In this document: piece by piece, positions 1-6,075 of the stretch | How positions within the stretch are numbered: the first letter of the stretch is position 1 | Layout: every line of letters starts with the position of its first letter | DNA from: a virus | Virus record (IMG/VR): IMGVR_UViG_3300028563_000026 | Location: 1 to 56,660 of that record | Length of the DNA: 56,660 bases | Direction: 5' to 3' (one strand) | Position numbers and translations under genes: made by a program | Notes under the pieces: model-generated | The model's database searches: none | The model's input: the letters and a program-made list of their open reading frames with translations, nothing else | Told to the model about the DNA's origin: nothing

Positions 1-60
1 GCTGCTACTCTTACTGCAAGTAGGTGAAGCACGACGGTATCGACCGTGTAGCTGCCTACC

Positions 61-92
61 TGGTACTTGAACCTTGACAACTGCATACGGGG
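61..92. repeat. Left arm of a 32-nt inverted repeat flanking gene 197-1114
   Basis: This arm pairs with 1155-1186 on the far side of the gene. The inner 15 bases (78-92, 1155-1169) are perfectly complementary. The outer part has one A.C mismatch, and its other differences from a perfect match are G.U-compatible, which suggests pairing as RNA. A second perfect 16-bp pair (147-162 with 1137-1152) lies just inside. The left flank between the two arms holds the GTCAG palindrome at 115-127. Confidence 0.85.
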
Positions 93-196
93 ATTCACCG
101 CCTGCCGGGGGCACGTCAGAAACTGACGTGGGCTGCGGCGGGTGGCGTTGTCTGTGCTGGCATCCCTCAATCACTCAGACAGGGGTGATGTCAGTA

Positions 197-1114
197 ATGG
201 CAACAACAGAAACACAGACTCCCGCGAAGACTCCGGCGAAGCGGACTCCCGCTCCGTCGAAGGTTCCGACGTATGACACGTCGGATGGTGCCACGGTCGA
301 TTCGTCGGCTCTGCACACTGCTTCGCAGGCTGTTGCTGCGGCTCTGAAGGCTGGTGCTGCGGCGTTCGTCCGGGCAGGTGCTTTTTCGCACACTGTCGCC
401 TCTCAGATCGTCGCGGCGCGTCTCTCGATCACGTTGCAGTCTGGCATGCCAGACTTCGGCGGAAAGAGTCTCGCCTACGCCGAGCTGAAGGAGAAGGTTA
501 TCGACCCGTTCTACGCCGGTCTGGACCAGCCCGTTCGCGGGCAGCTTCAGAGTCGCGTGAGTACTGCTCTGACGGAGCATCTCGACCGGGCGATTTCCGA
601 CTGGACTCTCGCGAACCGGAGCGGTCTGCCTGCGAAGGCAGATGTCAGCATGTCCGGGGATGCGAAGAAGGCAGAGGGTCCCGATCGCCCGCCGCGTCTG
701 GTGGTCGATCCGACTCCGGCGTTGAAGAAGGCTGTTCTCGACGTGTACGCCGCGTCGAAGCTGGAGCCCGCCGTGGGTCGCTGGGGTAAGGAGAAGGCTG
801 CTGTTGTTCCGAAGGAACAGCCGAAGCTGGACTCCCCCGTTCTCAACGTGTCCGAGGCAGCTGCGAAGGTCCGCGATGGTGGCGTGGCAGCTGCGGCGTC
901 GGCAGGGTCGGTGCATGAACTGGCAACAGCTCTCTACACCGCTCTGCTCGCCGCGAAGAACATCGGCGCGGAGGATCGGAAGGCAGGCGAGGCATCGTCG
1001 CTCGCCGCTTCCGACGTACTGAAGGCCTGCGGAAAGATTTTCGCGGGCAAGTGGGAAGGCGAAGCGGACGCCGCGAAAATCGCCGCGTCTCTCTGGGTCG
1101 CACCGACCCAGTAG
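197..1114 (+). CDS. Ala/Lys-rich protein of unknown function enclosed by inverted repeats
   Basis: A 305-residue protein rich in Ala, Lys, Ser and Pro, with a Thr/Pro/Lys-rich N-terminus (about residues 1-25) and Ala-rich stretches likely to be helical. I do not recognise the family. The frame is open from 74, but the upstream part runs through the inverted repeat and the GTCAG palindrome. ATG 197 has a GGGGTG ribosome site nine bases away, so I start there; ATG 188 is possible. The gene sits alone between complementary UTRs, so its mRNA ends could pair and control translation or stability. Confidence 0.8.
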   Translation: MATTETQTPAKTPAKRTPAPSKVPTYDTSDGATVDSSALHTASQAVAAALKAGAAAFVRAGAFSHTVASQIVAARLSITLQSGMPDFGGKSLAYAELKEKVIDPFYAGLDQPVRGQLQSRVSTALTEHLDRAISDWTLANRSGLPAKADVSMSGDAKKAEGPDRPPRLVVDPTPALKKAVLDVYAASKLEPAVGRWGKEKAAVVPKEQPKLDSPVLNVSEAAAKVRDGGVAAAASAGSVHELATALYTALLAAKNIGAEDRKAGEASSLAASDVLKACGKIFAGKWEGEADAAKIAASLWVAPTQ

Positions 1115-1136
1115 CTTCACCTAGCTAGACCATTCC

Positions 1137-1186
1137 TGCCAGCACAGACAACAACCCCGTATGCAGTTGCCAGGGTTCGGGTGCCA
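1137..1186. repeat. Right arms of the nested inverted repeats
   Basis: Positions 1137-1152 are the exact reverse complement of 147-162, and 1155-1186 complements 61-92. The order is mirrored (outer arm, inner arm, gene, inner arm, outer arm), so this is a true nested inverted repeat about 1.1 kb long with the gene in its loop. Confidence 0.85.
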
Positions 1187-1216
1187 CCCGAACCGCTTCA
1201 CAAAAAGGAGAGCCCG

Positions 1217-1423
1217 ATGAGTGACGGAATCGGAATCGCCAGTCCTGCCGAGTACATCCGGTATTGCTGGCCGAACCGACACAACGCCTTCACCCGCATG
1301 ATGATTTGGAACGCCATCGGCGCCGAGCGAAGGCATCGAATCCGGCAGGCAGACCGCTACCCCTACGGATCACGCTTCACCGTTCCAGCACCGAAACGTC
1401 GCCCAGACCACGCGCTACGCTAG
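1217..1423 (+). CDS. Small basic hypothetical protein
   Basis: 68 residues, Arg-rich at the C-terminus, with a Trp/Tyr-containing N-terminal half. Family not recognised. ATG 1217 follows AAAAAGGAGAGCCCG, a strong ribosome site, and is preferred over upstream codons lying in the inverted repeat. The gene is followed 12 bases later by a strong terminator, so it probably closes the short unit that begins with gene 197-1114. Confidence 0.75.
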   Translation: MSDGIGIASPAEYIRYCWPNRHNAFTRMMIWNAIGAERRHRIRQADRYPYGSRFTVPAPKRRPDHALR

Positions 1424-1435
1424 ACCGCACCACCA

Positions 1436-1469
1436 GCCCCCCACCCTTCGCGGGTGGGGGGCTTTTTTT
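1436..1469 (+). terminator. Rho-independent terminator
   Basis: An 11-bp GC-rich stem (GCCCCCCACCC at 1436-1446 with its complement at 1452-1462), a short loop and a run of seven T. It ends the first transcription unit. Confidence 0.95.
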
Positions 1470-1607
1470 GTGCCCTCGACCACCCACCAGGTAGAGCCCC
1501 GACCGTCAGAAACTGACGCACCCAGGAACAGTTCGCAGCTGGCTCGTTTGCGCGACTGTCGCAGTTAGCAGAGAGTTCAACAGTTCGTTGCCAGTTCAGT
1601 TAACTGA

Positions 1608-1640
1608 CGAGTTGAAAGTGAGTTCACTGGCGTGTTAATG
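1608..1640 (+). promoter_or_regulatory. Possible promoter for gene 1678-1851
   Basis: A TTGAAA-like -35 lies about 17 bases before a TTAATG-like -10, ahead of a ribosome site at 1661-1668. Just upstream (1597-1608) is a TTAA-centred relative of the GTCAG palindrome. The -10 match is poor. Confidence 0.4.
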
Positions 1641-1677
1641 TTTACTTAGTTGTCCTAGACAGAAGGAGCAACTGGTT

Positions 1678-1851
1678 ATGGGAATGTTCCAGTACCAAGC
1701 GCAGGGGAACATCGTGGTCATGGATTTCGGTGACGGCATGTGCACCCCTGTTTGCATCGCGGTCACGAACGCAATGGCGGAGCGCATCGCTGCCGCCATG
1801 ACTTCGCTCGACCTCGACGATCTCATGGCAGAGATCGCCGCGATGAACTAG
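1678..1851 (+). CDS. Small acidic hypothetical protein
   Basis: 57 residues, rich in Met, Ala and Asp, predicted soluble; the C-terminal half looks like an amphipathic acidic helix. Family not recognised. ATG 1678 has an AGAAGGAG site nine bases upstream. The gene stands alone between a possible promoter and a tRNA-like segment plus terminator, so it looks like a monocistronic early gene. Confidence 0.75.
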   Translation: MGMFQYQAQGNIVVMDFGDGMCTPVCIAVTNAMAERIAAAMTSLDLDDLMAEIAAMN

Positions 1852-1925
1852 AAACGCGCTGGCGCTAGCCAGTGTCCACCCGGTAATGGTGGGTGGTTAA
1901 CACGGTTCGATTCCGTGAGCGTTAC
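1852..1925 (+). other. tRNA-like segment with a perfect T-arm
   Basis: A perfect 5-bp T-stem with a TTCGATT loop sits at 1901-1917, flanked by sequences (about 1853-1857 and 1919-1923) that can form most of an acceptor stem. The middle does not fold as a tRNA: the D position holds a tight hairpin with a GCTA tetraloop, and the CCACC/GGTGG stem has no U33-type loop. It may be a decayed or altered tRNA, or a tRNA mimic. No functional isotype is claimed. Confidence 0.35.
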
Positions 1926-1935
1926 GCAAGAAAGA

Positions 1936-1972
1936 GCCCTCGTCAGTCAGTTACTGACGGGGGCTTTTTCTT
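1936..1972 (+). terminator. Rho-independent terminator built on the GTCAG palindrome
   Basis: An 11-bp stem (1936-1946 with 1954-1964, one T.G wobble) is followed by a T-rich run. The stem contains GTCAG and CTGAC separated by seven bases, so the phage-wide palindrome arms are used here inside a terminator. Confidence 0.85.
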
Positions 1973-2004
1973 TACCCTTCTGTCAATGGGCGAAAGGACT
2001 TAAC

Positions 2005-2364
2005 TTGACTGACGAACGCCAGAACAGCGGAACAGACAACAAGTTCAAAGTTAACTGGAAGTCGAAGCCGAAGCAGTTACGGCGCATACCGAACCACGGA
2101 ACCGTCAGCCGTTACAGCAACAACGCATGCCGCTGCGACGAATGCCGAAAAGCATGGTCAGACCACATCCGTGAATACAACCATCGCACCGGGCGTAGAA
2201 AGCCACGGGAGCAATACCTTGCAGAGCTGAGAGCTGCGATCGTTGTTCCAGAACACGGAACAGCTGTGCGCTACAACAAGCCCCACTCATGCCGTTGCGA
2301 TGAGTGTCGCGCTGCGTCATCTGCGCAGAAACGCGAGTGGCGCAAGCGAACAGGCAAACACTGA
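2005..2364 (+). CDS. Putative zinc-binding protein with two tandem HGT-CRCDEC repeats
   Basis: 119 residues. Two tandem repeats of about 35 residues each carry an HGT...Y...CRCDECR motif followed by a basic stretch, which suggests one metal site per repeat and nucleic-acid binding. The open frame begins in the upstream terminator, so the start chosen is TTG 2005, which has GAAAGGA seven bases upstream. It is the last gene before the iteron-like repeats, which fits a DNA-binding role, but function is inferred only. Confidence 0.75.
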   Translation: MTDERQNSGTDNKFKVNWKSKPKQLRRIPNHGTVSRYSNNACRCDECRKAWSDHIREYNHRTGRRKPREQYLAELRAAIVVPEHGTAVRYNKPHSCRCDECRAASSAQKREWRKRTGKH

Positions 2365-2373
2365 TCCGTTTTA

Positions 2374-2462
2374 GAAACGGTATGGATTAAGAAACGGTAT
2401 GAATGGTTCCGTTTGAAAACGGTATGAAAGCATGCTTTAGAAAACGGTATGAAAAAGCATGC
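2374..2462. repeat. Four iteron-like direct repeats with two GCATGC palindromes
   Basis: GAAACGGTATG or GAAAACGGTATG occurs at 2374-2384, 2391-2401, 2415-2426 and 2440-2451, all in one orientation. The last two copies run into an AAAGCATGCTTT-type palindrome. The segment has no gene and is more AT-rich than its surroundings. Evenly oriented short repeats next to a promoter resemble a replication-origin iteron array or a cluster of activator or repressor sites. Confidence 0.8.
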
Positions 2463-2491
2463 TTTTCCTGGGGTGGTCACGCTGAAAATAC

Positions 2492-2521
2492 TTGCAACTG
2501 CCCCCACCCTCTTGTTATAAT
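2492..2521 (+). promoter_or_regulatory. Strong sigma70-type promoter P1
   Basis: TTGCAA (2492-2497), an 18-base spacer and TATAAT (2516-2521). Downstream is a TAGT...GTGGGAAA signature shared with the promoter at 32296. It is placed to drive the long rightward run of small genes. A GTCAG palindrome lies about 50 bases downstream (2572-2584), a suitable place for an operator. Confidence 0.85.
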
Positions 2522-2636
2522 TTAGTCAGTGGGAAATGCGTAGTTGATCTGTTCCTCGCAGATCCCACCGCGTCAGATTCTGACGCCCATCTCTGGGGAG
2601 ATAAAGGAGACAGCGCCATGCGCCCTGGCTTATTAG

Positions 2637-2682
2637 TGCGGGTCGTCCAGGACTGGACTGGACGGCCCGAACTACTAAGGAG
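2637..2682 (+). promoter_or_regulatory. Start-associated hairpin H1
   Basis: GGGTCGTCCAG pairs with CTGGACGGCCC, extended by TTAGT/ACTAA arms, and the ribosome site AAGGAGG follows immediately. It has the architecture of the GTCAG-core hairpins downstream but a different core. A 22-codon ATG frame (2618-2686) spans it and could be a leader peptide. Confidence 0.6.
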
Positions 2683-2692
2683 GTGACACAGC

Positions 2693-2881
2693 ATGGAAGA
2701 CGAGACCAAGCAGGTAACTGCCGTCCCGTTCAAGTCGTATGCGAAATGCCTCGACAGCAGGCGCGTCGCAACGAAGCCGTCGAAGGAACCGTTCAACGCG
2801 GTTCCTGCCGTCGGACGCAGGTACGTGAACGAAATGCCCTGCGACCGCACGTCACGGCTGCCCGACACGATCCTCGTGTAG
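2693..2881 (+). CDS. Small basic hypothetical protein
   Basis: 62 residues, basic and Pro-containing, no membrane segment or known motif. ATG 2693 follows AAGGAGGTGACACAGC directly after hairpin H1. It is the first clear gene downstream of P1 and is followed by hairpin H2. Probably an early host-takeover type gene, by position only. Confidence 0.75.
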   Translation: MEDETKQVTAVPFKSYAKCLDSRRVATKPSKEPFNAVPAVGRRYVNEMPCDRTSRLPDTILV

Positions 2882-2920
2882 TTGAAGGTGCCGTCAGAAA
2901 CTGACGGTGCCTTGAACTAC
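2878..2920 (+). promoter_or_regulatory. Start-associated hairpin H2 (GTCAG core)
   Basis: GTAGTT and AACTAC arms close an imperfect stem whose apex is the GTCAG-AAA-CTGAC palindrome (2893-2905). AAAGGAG follows seven bases later. It starts inside the stop region of the previous gene. Confidence 0.8.
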
Positions 2921-2934
2921 GAAAGGAGACAGCG

Positions 2935-3171
2935 ATGACTGATCTCGTCTATGTAGACGATGAGAGCATCAGCCACCGCCCCGGTGATAGAGCGTACTGC
3001 TACTACACCATGCGTCCCGGAACGATCGGGCGCGACCTGGGCGACGGCTGGTTCGATTTCGACTACGACGACGGAACCAGTGACATGCTCAACGGCCAGA
3101 GGATCTGCCGACCCGAGCATGCCGAAAAGATGGGCTGGCCGAACCCACGATCAGAACCCGTCACAGCATGA
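2935..3171 (+). CDS. Small acidic hypothetical protein
   Basis: 78 residues, acidic, with an Asp/Tyr-rich centre (a DFDYDDG run) and Gly turns suggesting a small beta-rich or SH3-like fold. Family not recognised. ATG 2935 follows AAAGGAGACAGCG right after H2. Its stop overlaps the start of the next gene by ATGA, so the two are translationally coupled. Confidence 0.85.
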   Translation: MTDLVYVDDESISHRPGDRAYCYYTMRPGTIGRDLGDGWFDFDYDDGTSDMLNGQRICRPEHAEKMGWPNPRSEPVTA

Positions 3172-3260
3172 GCGCCTTCCAGATTGCATGGTTGACGTTC
3201 TGGACCCCGGTACTGCTCGCCATCTACATCTGGGCGTACCGGGCACGAACACCGTCGTAG
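3168..3260 (+). CDS. 30-residue single-pass membrane peptide
   Basis: A 30-codon gene starting at the ATGA overlap with the previous stop. Nearly the whole product is one hydrophobic helix rich in Trp, Leu and Ile, ending in a short basic tail. It is too small for most gene finders, but the tight coupling and the hairpin immediately after its stop argue that it is real. It may act on the host membrane. Confidence 0.6.
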   Translation: MSAFQIAWLTFWTPVLLAIYIWAYRARTPS

Positions 3261-3299
3261 TTGTGGTTGCCGTCAGATTCTGACGGCTTCCAGAACGAC
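3257..3299 (+). promoter_or_regulatory. Start-associated hairpin H3 (GTCAG-ATT-CTGAC core)
   Basis: GTAGTT-type and AACGAC-type arms surround the palindrome at 3272-3284. AAGGGAGG follows directly. Confidence 0.7.
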
Positions 3300-3316
3300 G
3301 AAGGGAGGTGATGAAC

Positions 3317-3664
3317 ATGCTCATCAGCGGCCCGCAGGTGACAGCCCTCGCGGAGTTTGCCGATGGTGGCGAAATCGTTCTGCTCTCAGCGATCTTCGAC
3401 CCGAACGTGCATCCCGAAAACCTCTGGATCCTCAGAGACGACGGCGTACAGGTCACGATCGCCAGAGACGGGACGATTAAGCCGTGGACGGAAGCAGACA
3501 CACCGTTGCTGGCAGACCCGGAGCGCAGAAAAGCGTTGCAGGCCTACACCAAAAACGACCACCTCTGCCCTGTCTGCGGCGAACCAGCAGTCTCTCCAGG
3601 AGACGACTGTGGGAAAGACTCCTGCGCAGAACAGCTTCGACAGCAGGAGCTTCTGAATCACTGA
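3317..3664 (+). CDS. Hypothetical protein with C-terminal CxxC zinc motif
   Basis: 115 residues. The N-terminal two thirds look like a small alpha/beta domain. The C-terminus has CPVCGE followed by two more Cys, consistent with a zinc ribbon. Three in-frame starts cluster at 3308-3317; ATG 3317 has the best spacing to GGGAGG. It lies between hairpins H3 and H4. Family not recognised. Confidence 0.8.
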   Translation: MLISGPQVTALAEFADGGEIVLLSAIFDPNVHPENLWILRDDGVQVTIARDGTIKPWTEADTPLLADPERRKALQAYTKNDHLCPVCGEPAVSPGDDCGKDSCAEQLRQQELLNH

Positions 3665-3666
3665 TC

Positions 3667-3708
3667 GTAGTTAAGGGTGGAGTCTTCGCAGGCTCTGCCC
3701 TGAACTAC
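3667..3708 (+). promoter_or_regulatory. Start-associated hairpin H4 (non-GTCAG core)
   Basis: GTAGTT and AACTAC arms are kept, but the core is GGGTGGAG pairing with CTCTGCCC. The conserved feature here is the stem rather than the palindrome sequence. AAAGGAG follows. Confidence 0.7.
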
Positions 3709-3722
3709 GAAAGGAGACGGCA

Positions 3723-4025
3723 ATGAGCCAGAAGCGCAACTCGGCGCTATCTATGCGTCGAGTCAGTGACAGACCTGAGTTGTTCGGTCCTGTCACACCA
3801 GCGTGGAAGGCTGACAATGCGGAGTATCTCTCGCAAGTGAGCACCGAGCAGGCGTTGAAGCAGTTGCCTGACGAGATCGAGAGTGCCCGTTCAAGCATCC
3901 GTCGGATGCTGGCAGTTGCGTTTGCTGCCGACGATCTGACGATGTTTGAGTCAGCCTGCAACATGAGTTGGTGGCTGGAGTCTGTGATCGACCTGATGCA
4001 GACCAACCACAACATCCAGGTGTAG
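3723..4025 (+). CDS. Small helical hypothetical protein
   Basis: 100 residues, mixed charge, predicted mainly helical, with no metal or membrane motif. ATG 3723 follows AAAGGAGACGGCA after hairpin H4. Family not recognised. It belongs to the run of single-gene modules, each headed by its own hairpin. Confidence 0.8.
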   Translation: MSQKRNSALSMRRVSDRPELFGPVTPAWKADNAEYLSQVSTEQALKQLPDEIESARSSIRRMLAVAFAADDLTMFESACNMSWWLESVIDLMQTNHNIQV

Positions 4026-4029
4026 GGCG

Positions 4030-4152
4030 TTGATCCCGCACGTAATCACGCCCGAGCAGGCACGTATTGCCTGGATTTACTGGGGAACAGACTGGACGTT
4101 CCTCACAGCCAGTCAAGTTCAAGAAGCACTTGACTGGTGGTACGAGACGTAG
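4030..4152 (+). CDS. 40-residue Trp-rich hypothetical protein
   Basis: A TTG-initiated frame four bases after the previous stop, with ribosome-site-like GGTGTAGGG overlapping that stop. The product is rich in Trp and aromatic residues and acidic at the end. Continuous coding character and its fit between the previous stop and hairpin H5 support it; the TTG start is the weak point. Confidence 0.55.
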   Translation: MIPHVITPEQARIAWIYWGTDWTFLTASQVQEALDWWYET

Positions 4153-4191
4153 TTAAGGGTGGCGTCAGTTTCTGACGCTGCCCTCAGCTAC
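4149..4191 (+). promoter_or_regulatory. Start-associated hairpin H5 (GTCAG core)
   Basis: GTAGTT and AGCTAC arms surround GTCAG-TTT-CTGAC (4164-4176). Unlike its siblings it lies about 70 bases before the next start, leaving room for an extra signal at 4192-4250. Confidence 0.7.
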
Positions 4192-4260
4192 TTCATAGCT
4201 GAACTCTTTCCATAGTCAGACGATGCTGGCCTGATCGTGTGCCTAGTGGAAGGAGACACC

Positions 4261-4728
4261 ATGAGAAAGGCACTGATCGCAACCATCCTGGTTGCGCTTT
4301 GCGTCTGCGTGACAGCGCAGGCCAACCCCTTCGGAAACGTTCTGGAAGGCAGCGGGCGAACCAGCCCGATCTGCCGGGGGCAGAACAACATCGTGACCTG
4401 CAACCGGCAGGACGAACACGGCTACTCGCTCAGGATCAGCACCACGACAGTTACCGTCGGTGTTCCTGTCTACGCCAAAGGACACGGCTACATCATCAAG
4501 GCACTTTTCACTGTCAAGCAAGTGCCGGGTGCGAGCAAAGCGATCACCCCGAACCACGCAGATAGCATCATGCTGTACGCGGGCATCTACTGCGACCAGA
4601 ACTTCACCGGGGCGATCATGTGTGTGCCGAACACCGTCACCGGCTACGGCATCGAGATCGACACGCACCACGTAGTAGTGCTGAACGTCACCACAGGCCA
4701 GATGGTGTTCAGCAAAGTAGTTCCGTAG
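4261..4728 (+). CDS. Secreted protein with Sec signal peptide
   Basis: 155 residues. Residues 1-20 form a typical signal peptide (MRK, a hydrophobic core, then an AQA-type cleavage site). The mature part has four Cys that could form two disulfides, and a Thr/Val-rich beta pattern. ATG 4261 follows GGAAGGAGACACC. A secreted early phage protein could modify the envelope or block superinfection, but no known exclusion family is recognised. Confidence 0.85.
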   Translation: MRKALIATILVALCVCVTAQANPFGNVLEGSGRTSPICRGQNNIVTCNRQDEHGYSLRISTTTVTVGVPVYAKGHGYIIKALFTVKQVPGASKAITPNHADSIMLYAGIYCDQNFTGAIMCVPNTVTGYGIEIDTHHVVVLNVTTGQMVFSKVVP

Positions 4729-4770
4729 TAGTTGAAGGTGGCGTCAGTTTCTGACGCTGCCTTGAACTAC
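4728..4770 (+). promoter_or_regulatory. Start-associated hairpin H6 (GTCAG core)
   Basis: GTAGTT and AACTAC arms surround GTCAG-TTT-CTGAC (4743-4755). AAGGGAG follows two bases later. It begins at the previous stop codon. Confidence 0.8.
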
Positions 4771-4783
4771 GAAGGGAGACATG

Positions 4784-5083
4784 ATGGGACAGATCAGCGC
4801 TAAGTCGCTGAAACGAGTCCTCGTCTCCAGACTCCGCAGCGGTGTGTCCAGGTCGGATGCGCCATACCCGCCCGCAATCGGGCTTATGTCCGATGCCGAA
4901 CGGAAAGAAGTCGCGGACTGGACCGAGGCCGTATTCCAGCTCCTGGAAGAACGGGAGCGGGTCTACGAAGAAGCACAGGCGAAGAACTGTTTCGACTGTG
5001 GAGCACCGGCAGGGCGTCCCTGCTACCCCGAATACGGGTGCGACGCCATCAGCCGAGCAGCAGGGCATCGAGTGACAGCCTGA
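4784..5083 (+). CDS. Hypothetical protein with C-terminal CxxC motif
   Basis: 99 residues. A basic N-terminus leads into a long Glu-rich helix (about residues 35-68), then CFDCGAP and two further Cys that may bind zinc. Tandem ATGs at 4781 and 4784; the second fits the AAGGGAG spacing better. Its TGA overlaps the next ATG. Family not recognised. Confidence 0.8.
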   Translation: MGQISAKSLKRVLVSRLRSGVSRSDAPYPPAIGLMSDAERKEVADWTEAVFQLLEERERVYEEAQAKNCFDCGAPAGRPCYPEYGCDAISRAAGHRVTA

Positions 5084-5250
5084 TGTGGAGCTACCTCGTC
5101 GAAGTTAAGAGCGAAGACGGGGATGGGGAATGGCACACGGTGACGGAACCGCTCAACTGGTTCCTCGCCAATCAGGTGATGGAGGATTACATCAACAACA
5201 GCCAGTTCCTTCCCGGCTCCGCAGTTCGCCTCACCTGCACTTGGAAGTAG
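5083..5250 (+). CDS. Small hypothetical protein
   Basis: 55 residues beginning at a TGATG overlap. Alternating hydrophobic and charged residues suggest a small beta-rich fold; the opening resembles that of the protein at 5822-6007 (an LVEVK segment), so the two may be distant paralogues. Followed directly by hairpin H7. Confidence 0.75.
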   Translation: MWSYLVEVKSEDGDGEWHTVTEPLNWFLANQVMEDYINNSQFLPGSAVRLTCTWK

Positions 5251-5289
5251 TTGAGGTTGGCGTCAGTTTCTGACGCCTTCCTGAACTAT
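5247..5289 (+). promoter_or_regulatory. Start-associated hairpin H7 (GTCAG core)
   Basis: GTAGTT and AACTAT arms surround GTCAG-TTT-CTGAC (5262-5274). AAGGGAGGTG follows. Confidence 0.75.
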
Positions 5290-5307
5290 GAAGGGAGGTG
5301 AAAACCT

Positions 5308-5481
5308 ATGTGTGTTTACGCGACGTACTACGAGTACGACGAGGAAGCTGAGGAAAACGCTGCTTTTGAGCGTGAGCGGGAACGTCAAGAGCTGCTCGCT
5401 GCAAAGCGCGCACGCAAGCTCGTTAATGAGCTGATCGCAGACGTTCAAAGCTCCCCGGCTCCGGAACTGATTCCTGCGTAG
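5308..5481 (+). CDS. Small acidic helical protein
   Basis: 57 residues. Starts with a Tyr-rich segment, then a long Glu/Arg/Ala helix (about residues 12-45) with coiled-coil character. ATG 5308 follows GGGAGGTGAAAACCT after hairpin H7, and its stop is inside the next hairpin. Family not recognised. Confidence 0.75.
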   Translation: MCVYATYYEYDEEAEENAAFERERERQELLAAKRARKLVNELIADVQSSPAPELIPA

Positions 5482-5520
5482 TAGCTGAGAATGGCGCCCC
5501 ACGGGGCGCTGTTCTGAGTT
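5478..5520 (+). promoter_or_regulatory. Start-associated hairpin H8 (GGCGCCCC core)
   Basis: GGCGCCCC-ACG-GGGCGC forms the apex with weaker CTGAGAAT/GTTCTGAG arms. Another case where the stem position is kept and the GTCAG core is replaced. Confidence 0.6.
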
Positions 5521-5551
5521 CCTAGACAGGGGACTCAGAAAGGAGACAGCA

Positions 5552-5719
5552 ATGAGCCTCATCATGGAGGCGATCAGCGCGCTCCGCAGGCAGCCCAAGC
5601 TCAAGCCTGCGCCCAAGCCGTTGAACAGCCACCAGCGGTGCGAGTTCGTGTACGGGGGCGTGCGTTGCAACATGAAGCGCACCACCTACGGCAAGTTCTG
5701 CACCATCCACAAGCGATGA
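5552..5719 (+). CDS. Small basic Cys-containing protein
   Basis: 55 residues, Lys/Arg/Pro-rich, with a C...C...C..H pattern in the second half (CEF, CNM, CTIH) that could bind one zinc ion. ATG 5552 follows AAAGGAGACAGCA. The stop overlaps the next start (ATGA). Confidence 0.75.
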   Translation: MSLIMEAISALRRQPKLKPAPKPLNSHQRCEFVYGGVRCNMKRTTYGKFCTIHKR

Positions 5720-5862
5720 CCGGCGTTCTGCTCGTCATCGCGCTCTGCGTTCTGATGCTGCTTTGGGCAGGCGTCATGGCCGGAGCAGTCCTCGGCATCC
5801 AATGGGTTGGAAAGGAGACCGATGGAGAAACGATTCACGTTCCTGGTCGAAGTGAAGGCTGA
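5716..5862 (+). CDS. Small membrane protein
   Basis: 48 residues beginning at an ATGA overlap. Residues 3-30 form one strong transmembrane helix; the tail is short and polar. The 3' 41 bases overlap the next gene in another frame, so the tail sequence is constrained by two proteins. Confidence 0.7.
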   Translation: MTGVLLVIALCVLMLLWAGVMAGAVLGIQWVGKETDGETIHVPGRSEG

Positions 5863-6007
5863 AGACCGCAACGACGCGATCTCTTTCTTCACCGCCCTCG
5901 CGATTGAAGGCAACACCATGCATGCCGAGGGGAAGATCGACAACGTGAACATCCTCGACGGCATCAACCTCGTCCAGGTAGTTCCAGAAATGCCCGTCAG
6001 AAACTGA
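5822..6007 (+). CDS. Small hypothetical protein whose stop lies in a GTCAG element
   Basis: 61 residues, alternating beta and helix pattern, family not recognised. ATG 5822 follows AAAGGAGACCG; the open frame extends five codons further upstream. The final codons and the TGA are supplied by GTCAGAAACTGAC (5996-6008), so the palindrome writes the C-terminus of the protein. Confidence 0.8.
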   Translation: MEKRFTFLVEVKAEDRNDAISFFTALAIEGNTMHAEGKIDNVNILDGINLVQVVPEMPVRN

Positions 6008-6020
6008 CGGCACAACTGCG

Positions 6021-6056
6021 ACTTGACAAGCCCTGCGCAAGCGGGGCTTTTCAAGT
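6021..6056 (+). terminator. Probable intrinsic terminator
   Basis: A bipartite stem (ACTTGA/TCAAGT outside, AAGCCC/GGGCTT inside) with TTTT in the descending arm. It follows gene 5822-6007 directly and may end or attenuate the first run of small genes. Confidence 0.6.
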
Positions 6057-6075
6057 GCCAAAAACGGGAGACAAA

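Noticed and set aside
1-60. Possible genome end or cos site at the left edge
   Set aside because: No overhang signature, terminal repeat or terminase site can be recognised; the window edge may be arbitrary.
191-1120. 309-codon minus-strand open frame over the first gene
   Set aside because: Arg/Leu/Ser-rich antisense shadow of gene 197-1114, with no ribosome site or motif.
2374-2462. CRISPR array
   Set aside because: Repeats are only 11-12 bases, spacing is 6-14 bases and there are no unique 30-base spacers or cas genes.
2618-2686. 22-codon frame spanning hairpin H1
   Set aside because: Has a ribosome site but the sequence is dictated by the hairpin; kept only as a possible leader peptide in the H1 entry.
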